From assembly GCF_040605455.1 (NCBI RefSeq), contig NZ_JBEXCV010000072.1, positions 1 through 41,410 of the forward strand: a DNA stretch of 41,410 nt, written 5' to 3'. The stretch comes from Embleya sp040605455 (lineage in GTDB: Bacteria; Actinomycetota; Actinomycetes; Streptomycetales; Streptomycetaceae). Shown here piece by piece: positions 8,535 to 17,769 of this stretch (position 1 is its first letter; each line of letters starts with the position of its first letter). Below the pieces are notes generated by a model. The model worked only from the letters and a program-made list of their open reading frames with translations, ran no database searches and was not told where the DNA came from. A program made the position numbers and the translations under genes.

Positions 8535-9392
8535 ATGTGCCGAGTCGACGAGTTGCGGCAGGCCGTACTCGCCCACAACGATCGTGGTGCGAGCGATCTA
8601 CGCGCCGAGCTGGCCGCACGCGGGGTGATCGCGATCAACCTGCTGTCCAGCCCCGGCAGCGGCAAGACCGCGCTGCTGGAGGCCGAACTGCGCCTGGCCG
8701 GCGAACGCGGCATCCCGGTCGCGGCGTTGACCGCCGACCTGGCTACCGACAACGACGCGACGCGGCTGGCCCGGGCCGGTGCGCCGGTCAAGCAGGTCCT
8801 CACCGACGGCTTGTGTCACCTGGAGGCCGCGATGTTGCGCCGACAGCTCACCGGCTGGCTGCCGACCCGGACCCGGCTGTTGTTCGTGGAAAACGTCGGC
8901 AACCTGGTCTGCCCGGCCTCCTACGACCTGGGCGAGAGCCTGCGGGTCGCGCTCGCGTCGGTGACCGAGGGGGAGGACAAGCCGCTCAAGTATCCGTCCG
9001 CGTTCGGCCTGGCGAACCTGGTGGTGTTGACCAAGACCGATCTCGCCGAGGCGGTGGAGTTCGACGAACCCGCGTTCCTGGCGAACGTCCGGCGGGTCAA
9101 CCCCGGGGTCGAGGTGCTGTTCACGTCGGCCAGGACCGGCCGCGGAGTGGGTGATCTACTGGCACGTACGCTCGCGGTGCTCGACGGCGCCGCGGTGCAC
9201 ACGCCGGTCATGGCGCGGCACGCGGCGGACGGGCAAGGGCATTTGGGTGGATCGCCGGACCACGGGCACCGAAACGGGCATGATCACGTCCACCCACACG
9301 AGCACGGGCAGGGGCAACCGGACCTCGCTCACACACACGAGTACAACCACGGGTTCGACCGGTGGCCCGCGCCGGTGGGGGAGCCGTCTTGA
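8535..9392 (+). CDS. hypB: hydrogenase nickel-incorporation GTPase HypB
   Basis: SIMIBI-class GTPase that powers nickel insertion. Residues 38-45 are the P-loop SSPGSGKT. TADLATDND (66-74) is the switch region, C94-H95 in GLCHLEA is the metal site of the G domain, ENVGNLVCPASYDLGE follows, and LTKTDL gives guanine specificity. Unusually, the histidine-rich nickel-storage stretch is at the C-terminus (about residues 226-275, roughly a dozen His in PDHGHRNGHDHVHPHEHG and around it) instead of near the N-terminus as in many HypB proteins. The N-terminus is short and lacks the CCxxC motif of E. coli HypB. The start is ATG 8535. Its stop overlaps the TTG start proposed for hypF. Confidence 0.93.
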   Translation: MCRVDELRQAVLAHNDRGASDLRAELAARGVIAINLLSSPGSGKTALLEAELRLAGERGIPVAALTADLATDNDATRLARAGAPVKQVLTDGLCHLEAAMLRRQLTGWLPTRTRLLFVENVGNLVCPASYDLGESLRVALASVTEGEDKPLKYPSAFGLANLVVLTKTDLAEAVEFDEPAFLANVRRVNPGVEVLFTSARTGRGVGDLLARTLAVLDGAAVHTPVMARHAADGQGHLGGSPDHGHRNGHDHVHPHEHGQGQPDLAHTHEYNHGFDRWPAPVGEPS

Positions 9393-11758
9393 CCGCCGGG
9401 GGGCAGGCCGACGTCGCACAGCGGCGGCGGATCACCGTGCGGGGCACCGTGCAGGGCGTGGGTTTCCGGCCGTTCGTCTACACGTTGGCCACCGAGCTGG
9501 GCCTGGCCGGCCATGTCACCAACACCGGTGCGGGCGTGCTGGTGGAGATCGAGGGCCGGTCGGCCGAGGTGGCCGCCTTCTGCCGCCGGATCGACACCGA
9601 CGCGCCCGCGCTGGCCTCGGTCGAGTCGATCACCCACGAGGAACTCGAGATCGGCGGTGACACCGGGTTCGCGATCGTGGCGTCCGCGCCGCCGGAGTCG
9701 GGCGCCGCGCAGCGTACGCAGATCCCACCGGACGTCGCCACGTGCGCGCCCTGCCTGGCCGAGCTGGCGGACCCCACCGATCGCCGCCACCTGCACCCGT
9801 TCATCACGTGCACCGACTGCGGCCCACGCTTCACCATCGTCACCGCACTGCCCTACGACCGTGCGCACACCACGATGGCCGACTTCCCGATGTGCGCGGA
9901 CTGCGCCCGGGAGTACACCGATCCGAGCGACCGACGCTTCCACGCACAACCCATCGCGTGCCACGCCTGCGGGCCCCGGCTGTCCCTGGTCGGCGCGGAC
10001 GAGGCCCCGATCGGCTTCGGCACCGTGGACGAGGCGCGCCGGATGCTCGCCGACGGGGCGATCCTGGCGGTCAAGGGCATCGGCGGCTACCACCTGGCCT
10101 GCGACGCGACAAACGAGGAGGCGGTGTCGCGGCTGCGCGAGCGCAAGGGGCGCGGCGACAAACCCTTCGCGCTACTGGCCCGTTCCCTCGCCGAGATCGA
10201 GCCGCATGCCGCGATCGAAGACGCGGAACGGGAGTTGCTCACCGGTGCGGCTCGGCCGATCGTGCTGCTCCGGCGCCGCCGGGCGAGCCGGTCCGAGCTG
10301 CCGGAGGCGATCGCCCCGCGCTGTCCCGACCTGGGCTTCATGCTGCCGTACACGCCGCTGCACCATCTGCTCCTGGGGCTGATCGAGGATCGGCCCGGAC
10401 CGCGCCTGCTCGTACTCACCAGCGGCAATGCGGCCGGCGAGCCGATCGTGACCGACGATGCCGAGGCGCGGACCCGGCTCGCGCCGCTCGTGGACGGCAG
10501 GCTCACCCACGATCGGCCGATCCGGGTGCCGCTGGACGACTCGGTGGTGCGGGTCGTGGACGGGGAGCCGCAGTTCGTCCGGCGCTCCCGGGGCTGGGCC
10601 CCGCTGCCGATCCGGCTGCCGGTATCGGTGCCCGCGACGCTCGCGGTCGGCGGGGACCTGAAGAACACCTTCGCGCTGGCCGAGGATCGTCAGGCGTGGT
10701 TGTCCGGCCACATCGGCGACATGGACGACCTGGCCACGCAGGGCGCGTTCGAGCGTGCGGTCGAGCATCTGGCCACGCTCACCGGCGTGCGTCCGGAGAT
10801 GCTGGCCGCCGATCGGCATCCGGGTTATCGGTCCACCGGGTGGGCCCGTCGCACCGCGGCCGGGCGGCCGGTGCGGCTGGTTCAGCACCATCACGCGCAC
10901 ATCGCCGCCGCGATGGCCGAACACGGCGCGGACGGCGCCGCGCCGGTGCTCGGGGTCGCCTTCGACGGGACCGGCTATGGAGACGACGGGGCGGTGTGGG
11001 GCGGGGAGTTCCTGCTCGCCGACTACGTCGGCTTCCGCCGGGTGGCGCAACTGCGCTACGTGCCGTTGGCCGGTGGCGACGCGGCGGTGGCCCGGCCGTA
11101 CCGGATGGCGTTGGCCCATCTACACGCCGCCGGCATCGAGTGGGCGGACGATCTGCCGTGCGTGCGGGCTGCTTCGGCGGAGGAACGGCGGGTGCTGGCC
11201 GGCCAATTCGAACGTGACCTGAACTGTGTTCCCACCTCCTCCATGGGCCGGCTCTTCGACGCCTTCGCGTCGCTGATCGGCGTGTGCCACCTGGCCGGCT
11301 ACGAGGCGCAGGCGGCGATCGAGCTGGAGGGAGCGGCCGCCCAGCGGTCCGGACCGGTCGCGGGGTACGCCTTCGCGCTGCGCCCGGGGGCCGGTGAGGA
11401 CGATCCGCTGATCGCCGACCCGGGCCCGGTGTTCGCGGCGGCGATCGCCGACCTGCGGGCCGGGAGCGACCCCGAACTGCTCGCGGCGCGCTTTCACCAC
11501 GCGGTCACCGACCTGGTCGTCGCGGTGGCCGAGCACACGCGGGAGCGGTACGGGCCCACGCCGGTCGCGCTCACCGGCGGCGTGTTCGCCAACGCGATCC
11601 TGTCCTCGGCCTGCGGACGAGCGCTGCGGGCACGGGACTTCACCGTGTTGCGGCATCGCTTGGTGCCGCCGAACGACGGCGGGCTGGCGCTGGGTCAGGT
11701 GCTGGTCGCGGCAGGGCGGGAGAAGCGGCGCGGCCGAGCACGGACGCCCGACCGATGA
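9389..11758 (+). CDS. hypF: carbamoyltransferase HypF
   Basis: Makes thiocarbamate from carbamoyl phosphate on the C-terminal Cys of HypE, the source of the cyanide ligands. About 789 residues with domains in order: acylphosphatase (ITVRGTVQGVGFRPFVYTLA, residues 15-100); two zinc fingers (CAPC...CTDC and CADC...CHAC, about 117-195); a YrdC-like domain (AVKGIGGYHLACDA, RERKGRGDKPFALL; 200-385); and a Kae1-like transferase domain (VQHHHAHIAAAMAEHG, GVAFDGTGYG, ALTGGVFANAILSS). I prefer TTG 9389 because it overlaps the hypB stop (TTGA) and has GGGGGAG at the right distance. GTG 9362, nine codons earlier, is the alternative. hypC begins 71 bp after its stop. Confidence 0.93.
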   Translation: MTAGGQADVAQRRRITVRGTVQGVGFRPFVYTLATELGLAGHVTNTGAGVLVEIEGRSAEVAAFCRRIDTDAPALASVESITHEELEIGGDTGFAIVASAPPESGAAQRTQIPPDVATCAPCLAELADPTDRRHLHPFITCTDCGPRFTIVTALPYDRAHTTMADFPMCADCAREYTDPSDRRFHAQPIACHACGPRLSLVGADEAPIGFGTVDEARRMLADGAILAVKGIGGYHLACDATNEEAVSRLRERKGRGDKPFALLARSLAEIEPHAAIEDAERELLTGAARPIVLLRRRRASRSELPEAIAPRCPDLGFMLPYTPLHHLLLGLIEDRPGPRLLVLTSGNAAGEPIVTDDAEARTRLAPLVDGRLTHDRPIRVPLDDSVVRVVDGEPQFVRRSRGWAPLPIRLPVSVPATLAVGGDLKNTFALAEDRQAWLSGHIGDMDDLATQGAFERAVEHLATLTGVRPEMLAADRHPGYRSTGWARRTAAGRPVRLVQHHHAHIAAAMAEHGADGAAPVLGVAFDGTGYGDDGAVWGGEFLLADYVGFRRVAQLRYVPLAGGDAAVARPYRMALAHLHAAGIEWADDLPCVRAASAEERRVLAGQFERDLNCVPTSSMGRLFDAFASLIGVCHLAGYEAQAAIELEGAAAQRSGPVAGYAFALRPGAGEDDPLIADPGPVFAAAIADLRAGSDPELLAARFHHAVTDLVVAVAEHTRERYGPTPVALTGGVFANAILSSACGRALRARDFTVLRHRLVPPNDGGLALGQVLVAAGREKRRGRARTPDR

Positions 11759-11829
11759 CCCGGGTCGACCTACCGGCGCCCGCGGACGCACGTTCCACAG
11801 CCCTTTCGGACGACGACGAGGAGCAACCG

Positions 11830-12177
11830 ATGTGCCTGGCGGTGCCCGGCAGAGTGACCAGGATCGAGGAACGGGACGGAACCCGAATGGGCCTCGTCGA
11901 CTTCGGCGGTGTGGTCAAGGAGGTGTGCCTGGAGTACGTCCCCGACCTGAGGGTCGGCGAGTACGCCATCGTGCACGTGGGCTTCGCGCTGCAACGACTG
12001 GACGAGGAGTCGGCCCTGCGCACGCTTGCCCTGTTCGAGGAAATGGGGCTGCTCCAGGAGGAGTTCGGTGATCCCTGGGAGGCGGCCGGTGCGGCACCCG
12101 GGGAGTTCGTCCGGCCGGAGCCGGTGGTCGTCCCCGACCCGGATCACAGCGGCGTGTCGAAGCAGGCACGGCGGTGA
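11830..12177 (+). CDS. hypC: hydrogenase assembly chaperone HypC
   Basis: Small chaperone that binds HypD and the large-subunit precursor and carries the Fe(CN)2CO unit. It begins MCLAVPGRV. Cys2, exposed after removal of Met, is the essential ligand and fixes the start at ATG 11830, preceded by GAGGAG at 11818-11823. An upstream in-frame ATG (11755) overlapping the hypF stop is rejected because it would bury Cys2. At 115 residues it is longer than the typical 75-95: the HypC core ends near residue 83 (FEEMGLLQEEFGD) and is followed by an acidic, proline-rich tail. It overlaps hypD by 4 bp (GTGA). Confidence 0.92.
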   Translation: MCLAVPGRVTRIEERDGTRMGLVDFGGVVKEVCLEYVPDLRVGEYAIVHVGFALQRLDEESALRTLALFEEMGLLQEEFGDPWEAAGAAPGEFVRPEPVVVPDPDHSGVSKQARR

Positions 12178-13301
12178 AGTACCTGGAGGAGTTCCGGAAT
12201 CCGGAGGTCGGTCGCCGACTGCTTGACGAGATCCGGACCATGGTGACCCGGCCGTGGTCGATCATGGAGGTCTGCGGCGGGCAGACGCACACCATCATCC
12301 GGCACGGTATCGACCAACTACTGCCTCCCGGTGTGGAGTTGATTCACGGGCCGGGCTGTCCGGTGTGCGTGACCCCGTTGGAGGTGATCGACAAGGCGCT
12401 GGCGATCGCGGCGCGCCCCGGGGTGATCTTCTGCTCGTTCGGCGACATGCTGCGGGTGCCGGGCACCGATCGCGACCTGTTCCGGGTGCGCAGCGAGGGC
12501 GGCGACGTGCGGGTGGTCTACTCGCCGCTGGACGCGCTCGCGATCGCCCGGGACAACCCCGACCGCGAGGTGGTGTTCTTCGGCATCGGCTTCGAAACCA
12601 CCGCGCCGCCCAACGCGATGACGGTGTATCAGGCCAGGCGGCTGGGCATCCGCAACTTCAGCCTGCTGGTGTCGCACGTGCGGGTGCCGCCCGCGATCGA
12701 GGCGATCATGCGGTCGCCGGACTGCCGGGTGCAGGGCTTCCTGGCGGCCGGCCACGTGTGCAGCGTGATGGGTGTGGACGAGTATCCGGACCTGGCCGAG
12801 CGGTATCGGGTGCCGATCGTGGTCACCGGGTTCGAGCCGTTGGACATCCTGGAGGGCATCCGGCGCACGATCCACCAATTGGAGCGTGGCGAGCACACCG
12901 TGGACAACGCGTACGCGCGAGCGGTCCGGGCCGAGGGCAATCCCGCAGCCAAGGCCATGCTGGCCGATGTGTTCGAGGTGACCGACCGGGCCTGGCGCGG
13001 CATCGGGGTCATCCCGGACAGCGGGTGGCGGTTGTCTGCGCGCTACCGCGACCAAGACGCCGAGTACCGATTCGATGTGACCGGGATCGCCACCCTGGAA
13101 CCGGCCGAGTGCCGCAGCGGCGAGGTGTTGCAGGGCCTGCTCAAGCCCAACGAGTGCGCGGCGTTCGGCACCACCTGCACCCCGCGCAATCCGCTCGGCG
13201 CCACGATGGTCTCCAGCGAGGGCGCGTGCGCCGCCTACTACCTCTATCGCCGGCTCGACGCCGTCGCCGGCGCGCCTCAGGAGGCGACCCCCGTTGTCTG
13301 A
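12174..13301 (+). CDS. hypD: hydrogenase formation protein HypD
   Basis: Fe-S protein that, with HypC, assembles the Fe(CN)2CO moiety. The 375-residue protein starts at GTG 12174. Visible motifs: MEVCGGQTHTI with C34; HGPGCPVCVTP with C62 and C65; FFGIGFETTAP; GFLAAGHVCSVMG; PLDILEGI; and the C-terminal cluster-binding region LKPNECAAFGTTCTPRNPLG followed by SSEGACAAYY, which supplies four Cys for the [4Fe-4S] cluster. The length and all motifs are normal for the family. The stop lies 8 bp inside hypE, so the two are translationally coupled. Confidence 0.94.
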   Translation: MKYLEEFRNPEVGRRLLDEIRTMVTRPWSIMEVCGGQTHTIIRHGIDQLLPPGVELIHGPGCPVCVTPLEVIDKALAIAARPGVIFCSFGDMLRVPGTDRDLFRVRSEGGDVRVVYSPLDALAIARDNPDREVVFFGIGFETTAPPNAMTVYQARRLGIRNFSLLVSHVRVPPAIEAIMRSPDCRVQGFLAAGHVCSVMGVDEYPDLAERYRVPIVVTGFEPLDILEGIRRTIHQLERGEHTVDNAYARAVRAEGNPAAKAMLADVFEVTDRAWRGIGVIPDSGWRLSARYRDQDAEYRFDVTGIATLEPAECRSGEVLQGLLKPNECAAFGTTCTPRNPLGATMVSSEGACAAYYLYRRLDAVAGAPQEATPVV

Positions 13302-14379
13302 ACTCATCGACCGGGCGCCCGCGCCCCCCGTGCCGGACTTCTCCGGGTGGACCTGTCCCACGCCGTTGCGCGACCACCCGCGGATCGTGTCCGGCCACGG
13401 GGGCGGTGGCGCGCTGTCCGCCGAACTCGTCGAACACATCTTCGCGCCCGCGTTCGGCGGAACCGTGCTCGCCGCGCTCGCCGACTCCGCGGTGGTCACC
13501 CTCGGCGGAGTCCGACTGGCCTTCTCCACCGACTCGTTCGTGGTCCGTCCGCTGTTCTTCCCGGGCGGCGACATCGGGGGGCTCGCGGTCAACGGCACGG
13601 TCAACGACCTGGCCATGAGCGGTGCCCGGGCGGCCTATTTGTCCGTCGGATTCATCCTGGAGGAGGGCGTCGAGACAGCGGTCGTCGCCCGGGTCGCCCA
13701 CATGCTGGGGGACGCGGCGCGGGCCGCCGGAGTCGAGGTCGCCACCGGCGACACCAAGGTGGTCGAGGCCGGGCACGGCGACGGCATCTACCTCAACACC
13801 GCCGGGATCGGTCTGGTCCCGCCCGGCGTCGACCTGCGCCCGCAACGCGCGGCGCCGGGCGACGTGGTGATCGTCAGCGGCGATATCGGCGTGCACGGTG
13901 TAGCGGTGATGAGCGTGCGCGAGGGCCTCGAATTCGACGTCGAGATCCGCAGCGACTGCGCCGCGCTGGGCGGGCTGGTCGAGGCGATGTTGGCGGTCAC
14001 GCCGGACCTGCACGTGCTGCGTGATCCCACCCGAGGCGGCCTGGGCGCCGCGCTCAACGAGATCGCCGCAGCGGCCGGGGTGGGCGTGACGATCGCCGAA
14101 CGCGACGTCCCGGTGCCGCCGGAGGTGGCCAACGCGTGCGCGATCCTGGGCCTGGATCCGCTGTATGTGGCCAACGAGGGCAAGCTGGTCGCCTTTGTGC
14201 CCCGCGAGCACGCCGACGCGGTGCTCGCGGCGATGCGTGCGCATCCGCTGGGCGCGGGGGCGGCGGTGATCGGGGAGTGCGTCGCGGCGCATTCGGGGAT
14301 GGTGGTGGCGCGCACCGGGCTGGGTGGCACGCGTGTGTTGGACATGCCGATCGGCGAGCAACTGCCCAGGATCTGTTGA
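13294..14379 (+). CDS. hypE: hydrogenase expression/formation protein HypE
   Basis: ATP-dependent dehydratase that turns the HypF-added thiocarbamate on its C-terminal Cys into thiocyanate for transfer to iron. The 361-residue protein ends in PRIC (C361), the required cysteine. N-terminal motifs include GHGGGGALSAELV, LAFSTDSFVV and GTVNDLAMSGA, followed by ATGDTKVVEAGHGDG and LRDPTRGGLGAALNEIA, as in the PurM-like fold. TTG 13294 is chosen as start: AGGAGG at 13279-13284 is well spaced and no ATG/GTG is better placed. This is the last gene of the hydrogenase locus, and a strong hairpin follows at 14398. Confidence 0.93.
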   Translation: MSELIDRAPAPPVPDFSGWTCPTPLRDHPRIVSGHGGGGALSAELVEHIFAPAFGGTVLAALADSAVVTLGGVRLAFSTDSFVVRPLFFPGGDIGGLAVNGTVNDLAMSGARAAYLSVGFILEEGVETAVVARVAHMLGDAARAAGVEVATGDTKVVEAGHGDGIYLNTAGIGLVPPGVDLRPQRAAPGDVVIVSGDIGVHGVAVMSVREGLEFDVEIRSDCAALGGLVEAMLAVTPDLHVLRDPTRGGLGAALNEIAAAAGVGVTIAERDVPVPPEVANACAILGLDPLYVANEGKLVAFVPREHADAVLAAMRAHPLGAGAAVIGECVAAHSGMVVARTGLGGTRVLDMPIGEQLPRIC

Positions 14380-14397
14380 GCGATGCCGTGGGATCGC

Positions 14398-14439
14398 CGC
14401 GCGACGGCCGCAATCGGGTGCGCATGCGGCCCTCGCGCG
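14398..14439. terminator. bidirectional hairpin terminator after hypE
   Basis: CGCGCGA-C-GGCCGC (14398-14411) pairs with GCGGCC-C-TCGCGCG (14426-14439): 13 bp with one C-C mismatch and a 14-nt loop. It lies between the convergent hypE and PuuD-like genes. There is no U-run, as is common in high-GC actinomycetes. Confidence 0.6.
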
Positions 14440-14443
14440 GACC

Positions 14444-15172
14444 TCAGGCCGAGGGCGCGGGCACCAGGCGCGGCCGGCGGGCGGCGTCGATCAACGCGTG
14501 GGCCAGCCGCCGGTCCGTCCCGGCTTCGGGATGCCACTGGACCCCCAGCGCGAAGGTCTCGCCGGGCAGCTCCACCGCCTCGACGATGCCGTCCTCGGCC
14601 CGGGCGCTCGGCACCAGGCCGCGGCCGAGCCGGTCCACCGCCTGGTGGTGGTATGTGGGCACCTCGTACGGCTCGGCGCCGAGCGAGGCGAACAGCGTGC
14701 CGGGGATCGGCGCGACCACGTGTGCGGCCGGTTTCCCGGCCGGGCCGGTGTGCCCGCCGTGGCCTACCACGTCCGGCACGTGTTGGATCAGCGTGCCGCC
14801 CAACACCACGTTCAGCAGTTGCATGCCGCGGCAGATCGCCAGGAGCGGTGTGTTCGAGGCCAGCGCCGCCTCGATCAACGCACTCTCCCACGCGTCCCGG
14901 GCGTCGTTCGGGGGACCCGTGCGGGCATGTGGCTCGGCGCCGTAGCGGGTGGGCCGTACGTCCGGACCACCCGCGATCACGACGGCGTCCACCCGGGCCA
15001 CCGTCTCGGCCGCCGCCTCCGGGGCGTCCGGAGGCAACATCACCGCCAGGCCGCCGGCGCGTTGGATGTGGGTCGGATAGTCGAGGGGGAGCAGCGCGGC
15101 GGGCAGGTGCCACACCCCCCACTGCACGGATTCCTCGTGGTAGGTGCTGATGCCGATCAGTGGCTTGGGCAT
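14444..15172 (-). CDS. gamma-glutamyl hydrolase, PuuD-like class I amidotransferase
   Basis: A 242-residue peptidase C26/class I glutamine amidotransferase that cleaves gamma-glutamyl amide bonds, as PuuD does for gamma-Glu-GABA. Starts at ATG 15172 with MPKPLIGISTY. Catalytic parts are visible: IAGGPDV oxyanion region (66-72), nucleophile elbow AICRGMQLLN with C114, and GVQWHPE with H214 and E216. Y77-G-A-E and THHQ-like HHQAVDRLG are typical of the family. In this cluster the likely substrate is gamma-glutamylglycine, made from gamma-glutamylated ethanolamine, giving glutamate and glycine. That is inferred from the neighbouring permease, GlnA4-like enzyme and dehydrogenases. It is 96 bp downstream of the permease gene on the same strand. 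Confidence 0.85.
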   Translation of the reverse strand: MPKPLIGISTYHEESVQWGVWHLPAALLPLDYPTHIQRAGGLAVMLPPDAPEAAAETVARVDAVVIAGGPDVRPTRYGAEPHARTGPPNDARDAWESALIEAALASNTPLLAICRGMQLLNVVLGGTLIQHVPDVVGHGGHTGPAGKPAAHVVAPIPGTLFASLGAEPYEVPTYHHQAVDRLGRGLVPSARAEDGIVEAVELPGETFALGVQWHPEAGTDRRLAHALIDAARRPRLVPAPSA

Positions 15173-15194
15173 GATGGGTCGCTCGGTTTTCTCG

Positions 15195-15224
15195 GGATCG
15201 CTGTCTTGTGGATCGCTGTCTTGG
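15195..15224. repeat. tandem duplication of a 15-mer
   Basis: GGATCGCTGTCTTG plus one variable base occurs twice in immediate succession (15195-15209, 15210-15224), with a partial third copy near 15238. It lies in the 96-bp gap between the permease and PuuD-like genes. Confidence 0.7.
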
Positions 15225-15268
15225 GACCGCAGCCTCGGGATCGCGGCCGCGATGGATGGGGTGTGTGG

Positions 15269-16732
<1,464 letters not shown>

Positions 16733-16770
16733 GAGCCACTCCTGACGGGAGGGAGGGGAGAGAGAATTAT

Positions 16771-16789
16771 TGGTTCGAGCGCATACCTT
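16771..16789. promoter_or_regulatory. shared motif upstream of the permease gene
   Basis: TGGTTCG-AGCG-CATACCTT lies 39 bp upstream of the permease start. The same two half-blocks with the same 4-nt spacing recur at 17717-17735 upstream of the glnA4-like gene. It is probably the binding site of the GntR regulator encoded between them, or a common promoter element. Confidence 0.5.
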
Positions 16790-16942
16790 TGCTCTTGGAG
16801 TCGATGCTGCGCAAGGCTTCGGTGAAGATGTCTTTCGGGCGGGCCGCCTGCGTCGGGTGGAAAAACGACGCGGCCCGGGCGCGAAAACGACACCGGCCGG
16901 GCGGGAGATCCGCGCGGCCGGGGAGGGAGAAGTGCGGGTGGC

Positions 16943-17686
16943 TCAGGCGAGAAATCCGCGCAGCAGGGCCGCGGTTCCGGCGCAGTGCTCGCGCATCACC
17001 TCGGCCGCCGCGTCCGGATCGCCGTCCAGGATCGCCTCGACCAACGCGGTGTGCTGGTGCTGCGAGTGCTCCAGATTGCGCACCAGCAGCGGAATGCAGT
17101 CCAGCAGGTCGTTCACCGTGGCCCGAACCGCCGCGTACTGGCCGGCCAGGGTCGGCGAGCCGCACAGCTGGGCCAACGTCAGATGCAGCAGCGTGTCCCG
17201 GCGTCGGTACTCGGCCAGCGGCGCGTCCCGGGTCTGCGCCAGCGCCGCCCGCAACCGCGCCGCCTGTGCCTGGTCCAGGCCCTGGGCCGCACACAGCCCG
17301 GCCGCGCCGACCTCCAGTACCTCGCGAAAGCGCAGCGTGTCCTCCACGTCCACCTTCGCGATCCGACGGCGCAACTCGGCGGCCGAGCCGTCGCCGACCG
17401 GCCCCGGGCGCTCGCGCACGAACGTGCCGCCGTAGCGGCCCCGGCGGCTCTCCACGATGCCCTGATCGGCCAGCACCTTGAGCACCTCGCGCAGGGTCAC
17501 CCGGCTGACCCCGAGCCGCTCGGCCAGGTCGCGTTCGGCGGGCAGCCGGCCGCCGTCGGAGACCAGGCCCAGCCGGATGACCTGGAGGATCTGCTCCAAC
17601 GCCTCCTCGAAGCCGTTGCCCGCACGCACCGGCCGCAACAGCGGCGACAGACCGTCTCTCGGCTCCGGCCCGGATCGCTCGTCCAC
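16943..17686 (-). CDS. GntR/FadR-family regulator of the amine cluster
   Basis: A 247-residue one-component regulator. Residues about 20-95 are the winged helix-turn-helix (GRLPAERDLAERLGVSRVTL, REVLKVLADQGIVESRRG, GGTFV). Residues about 110-240 are an all-helical FCD effector domain with a possible metal/ligand His set (HLTLAQLCGS, EHSQHQHTALVEAI, MREHC). The start is GTG 17686, directly after GGAGGGGAGGGATC. The open frame extends 43 codons further upstream but without a ribosome binding site and across the shared promoter. It is divergent from the glnA4-like gene, with an 83-bp gap containing GCCATA-CCT-TATGGC. It likely controls both the permease unit and the glnA4 unit in response to the amine or a glutamylated intermediate. 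Confidence 0.85.
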   Translation of the reverse strand: MDERSGPEPRDGLSPLLRPVRAGNGFEEALEQILQVIRLGLVSDGGRLPAERDLAERLGVSRVTLREVLKVLADQGIVESRRGRYGGTFVRERPGPVGDGSAAELRRRIAKVDVEDTLRFREVLEVGAAGLCAAQGLDQAQAARLRAALAQTRDAPLAEYRRRDTLLHLTLAQLCGSPTLAGQYAAVRATVNDLLDCIPLLVRNLEHSQHQHTALVEAILDGDPDAAAEVMREHCAGTAALLRGFLA

Positions 17687-17716
17687 GATCCCTCCCCTCC
17701 AGCTCTTCCCAATCAA

Positions 17717-17740
17717 TGGTTCGCGGCCATACCTTATGGC
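17717..17740. promoter_or_regulatory. shared motif and palindrome before glnA4-like gene
   Basis: TGGTTCG-CGGC-CATACCTT (17717-17735) matches the motif upstream of the permease. It overlaps a perfect 6-3-6 inverted repeat, GCCATA-CCT-TATGGC (17726-17740). It sits in the 83-bp divergent region between the GntR gene and the glnA4-like gene, a natural place for autoregulation and control of the synthetase. Confidence 0.55.
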
Positions 17741-17769
17741 TTCCGGTTGGACCGACAGGAGGCATTCCC

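Noticed and set aside
11755..11829. hypC starting at the ATG that overlaps the hypF stop
   Set aside because: This would place 25 extra residues before the essential Cys2. The ATG at 11830 has its own GAGGAG site and gives MCLAVPG.
17716..17769. ATG 17716 as start of the glnA4-like gene
   Set aside because: It overlaps the regulatory palindrome and lacks a ribosome binding site; TTG 17770 has AGGAGG at proper spacing.
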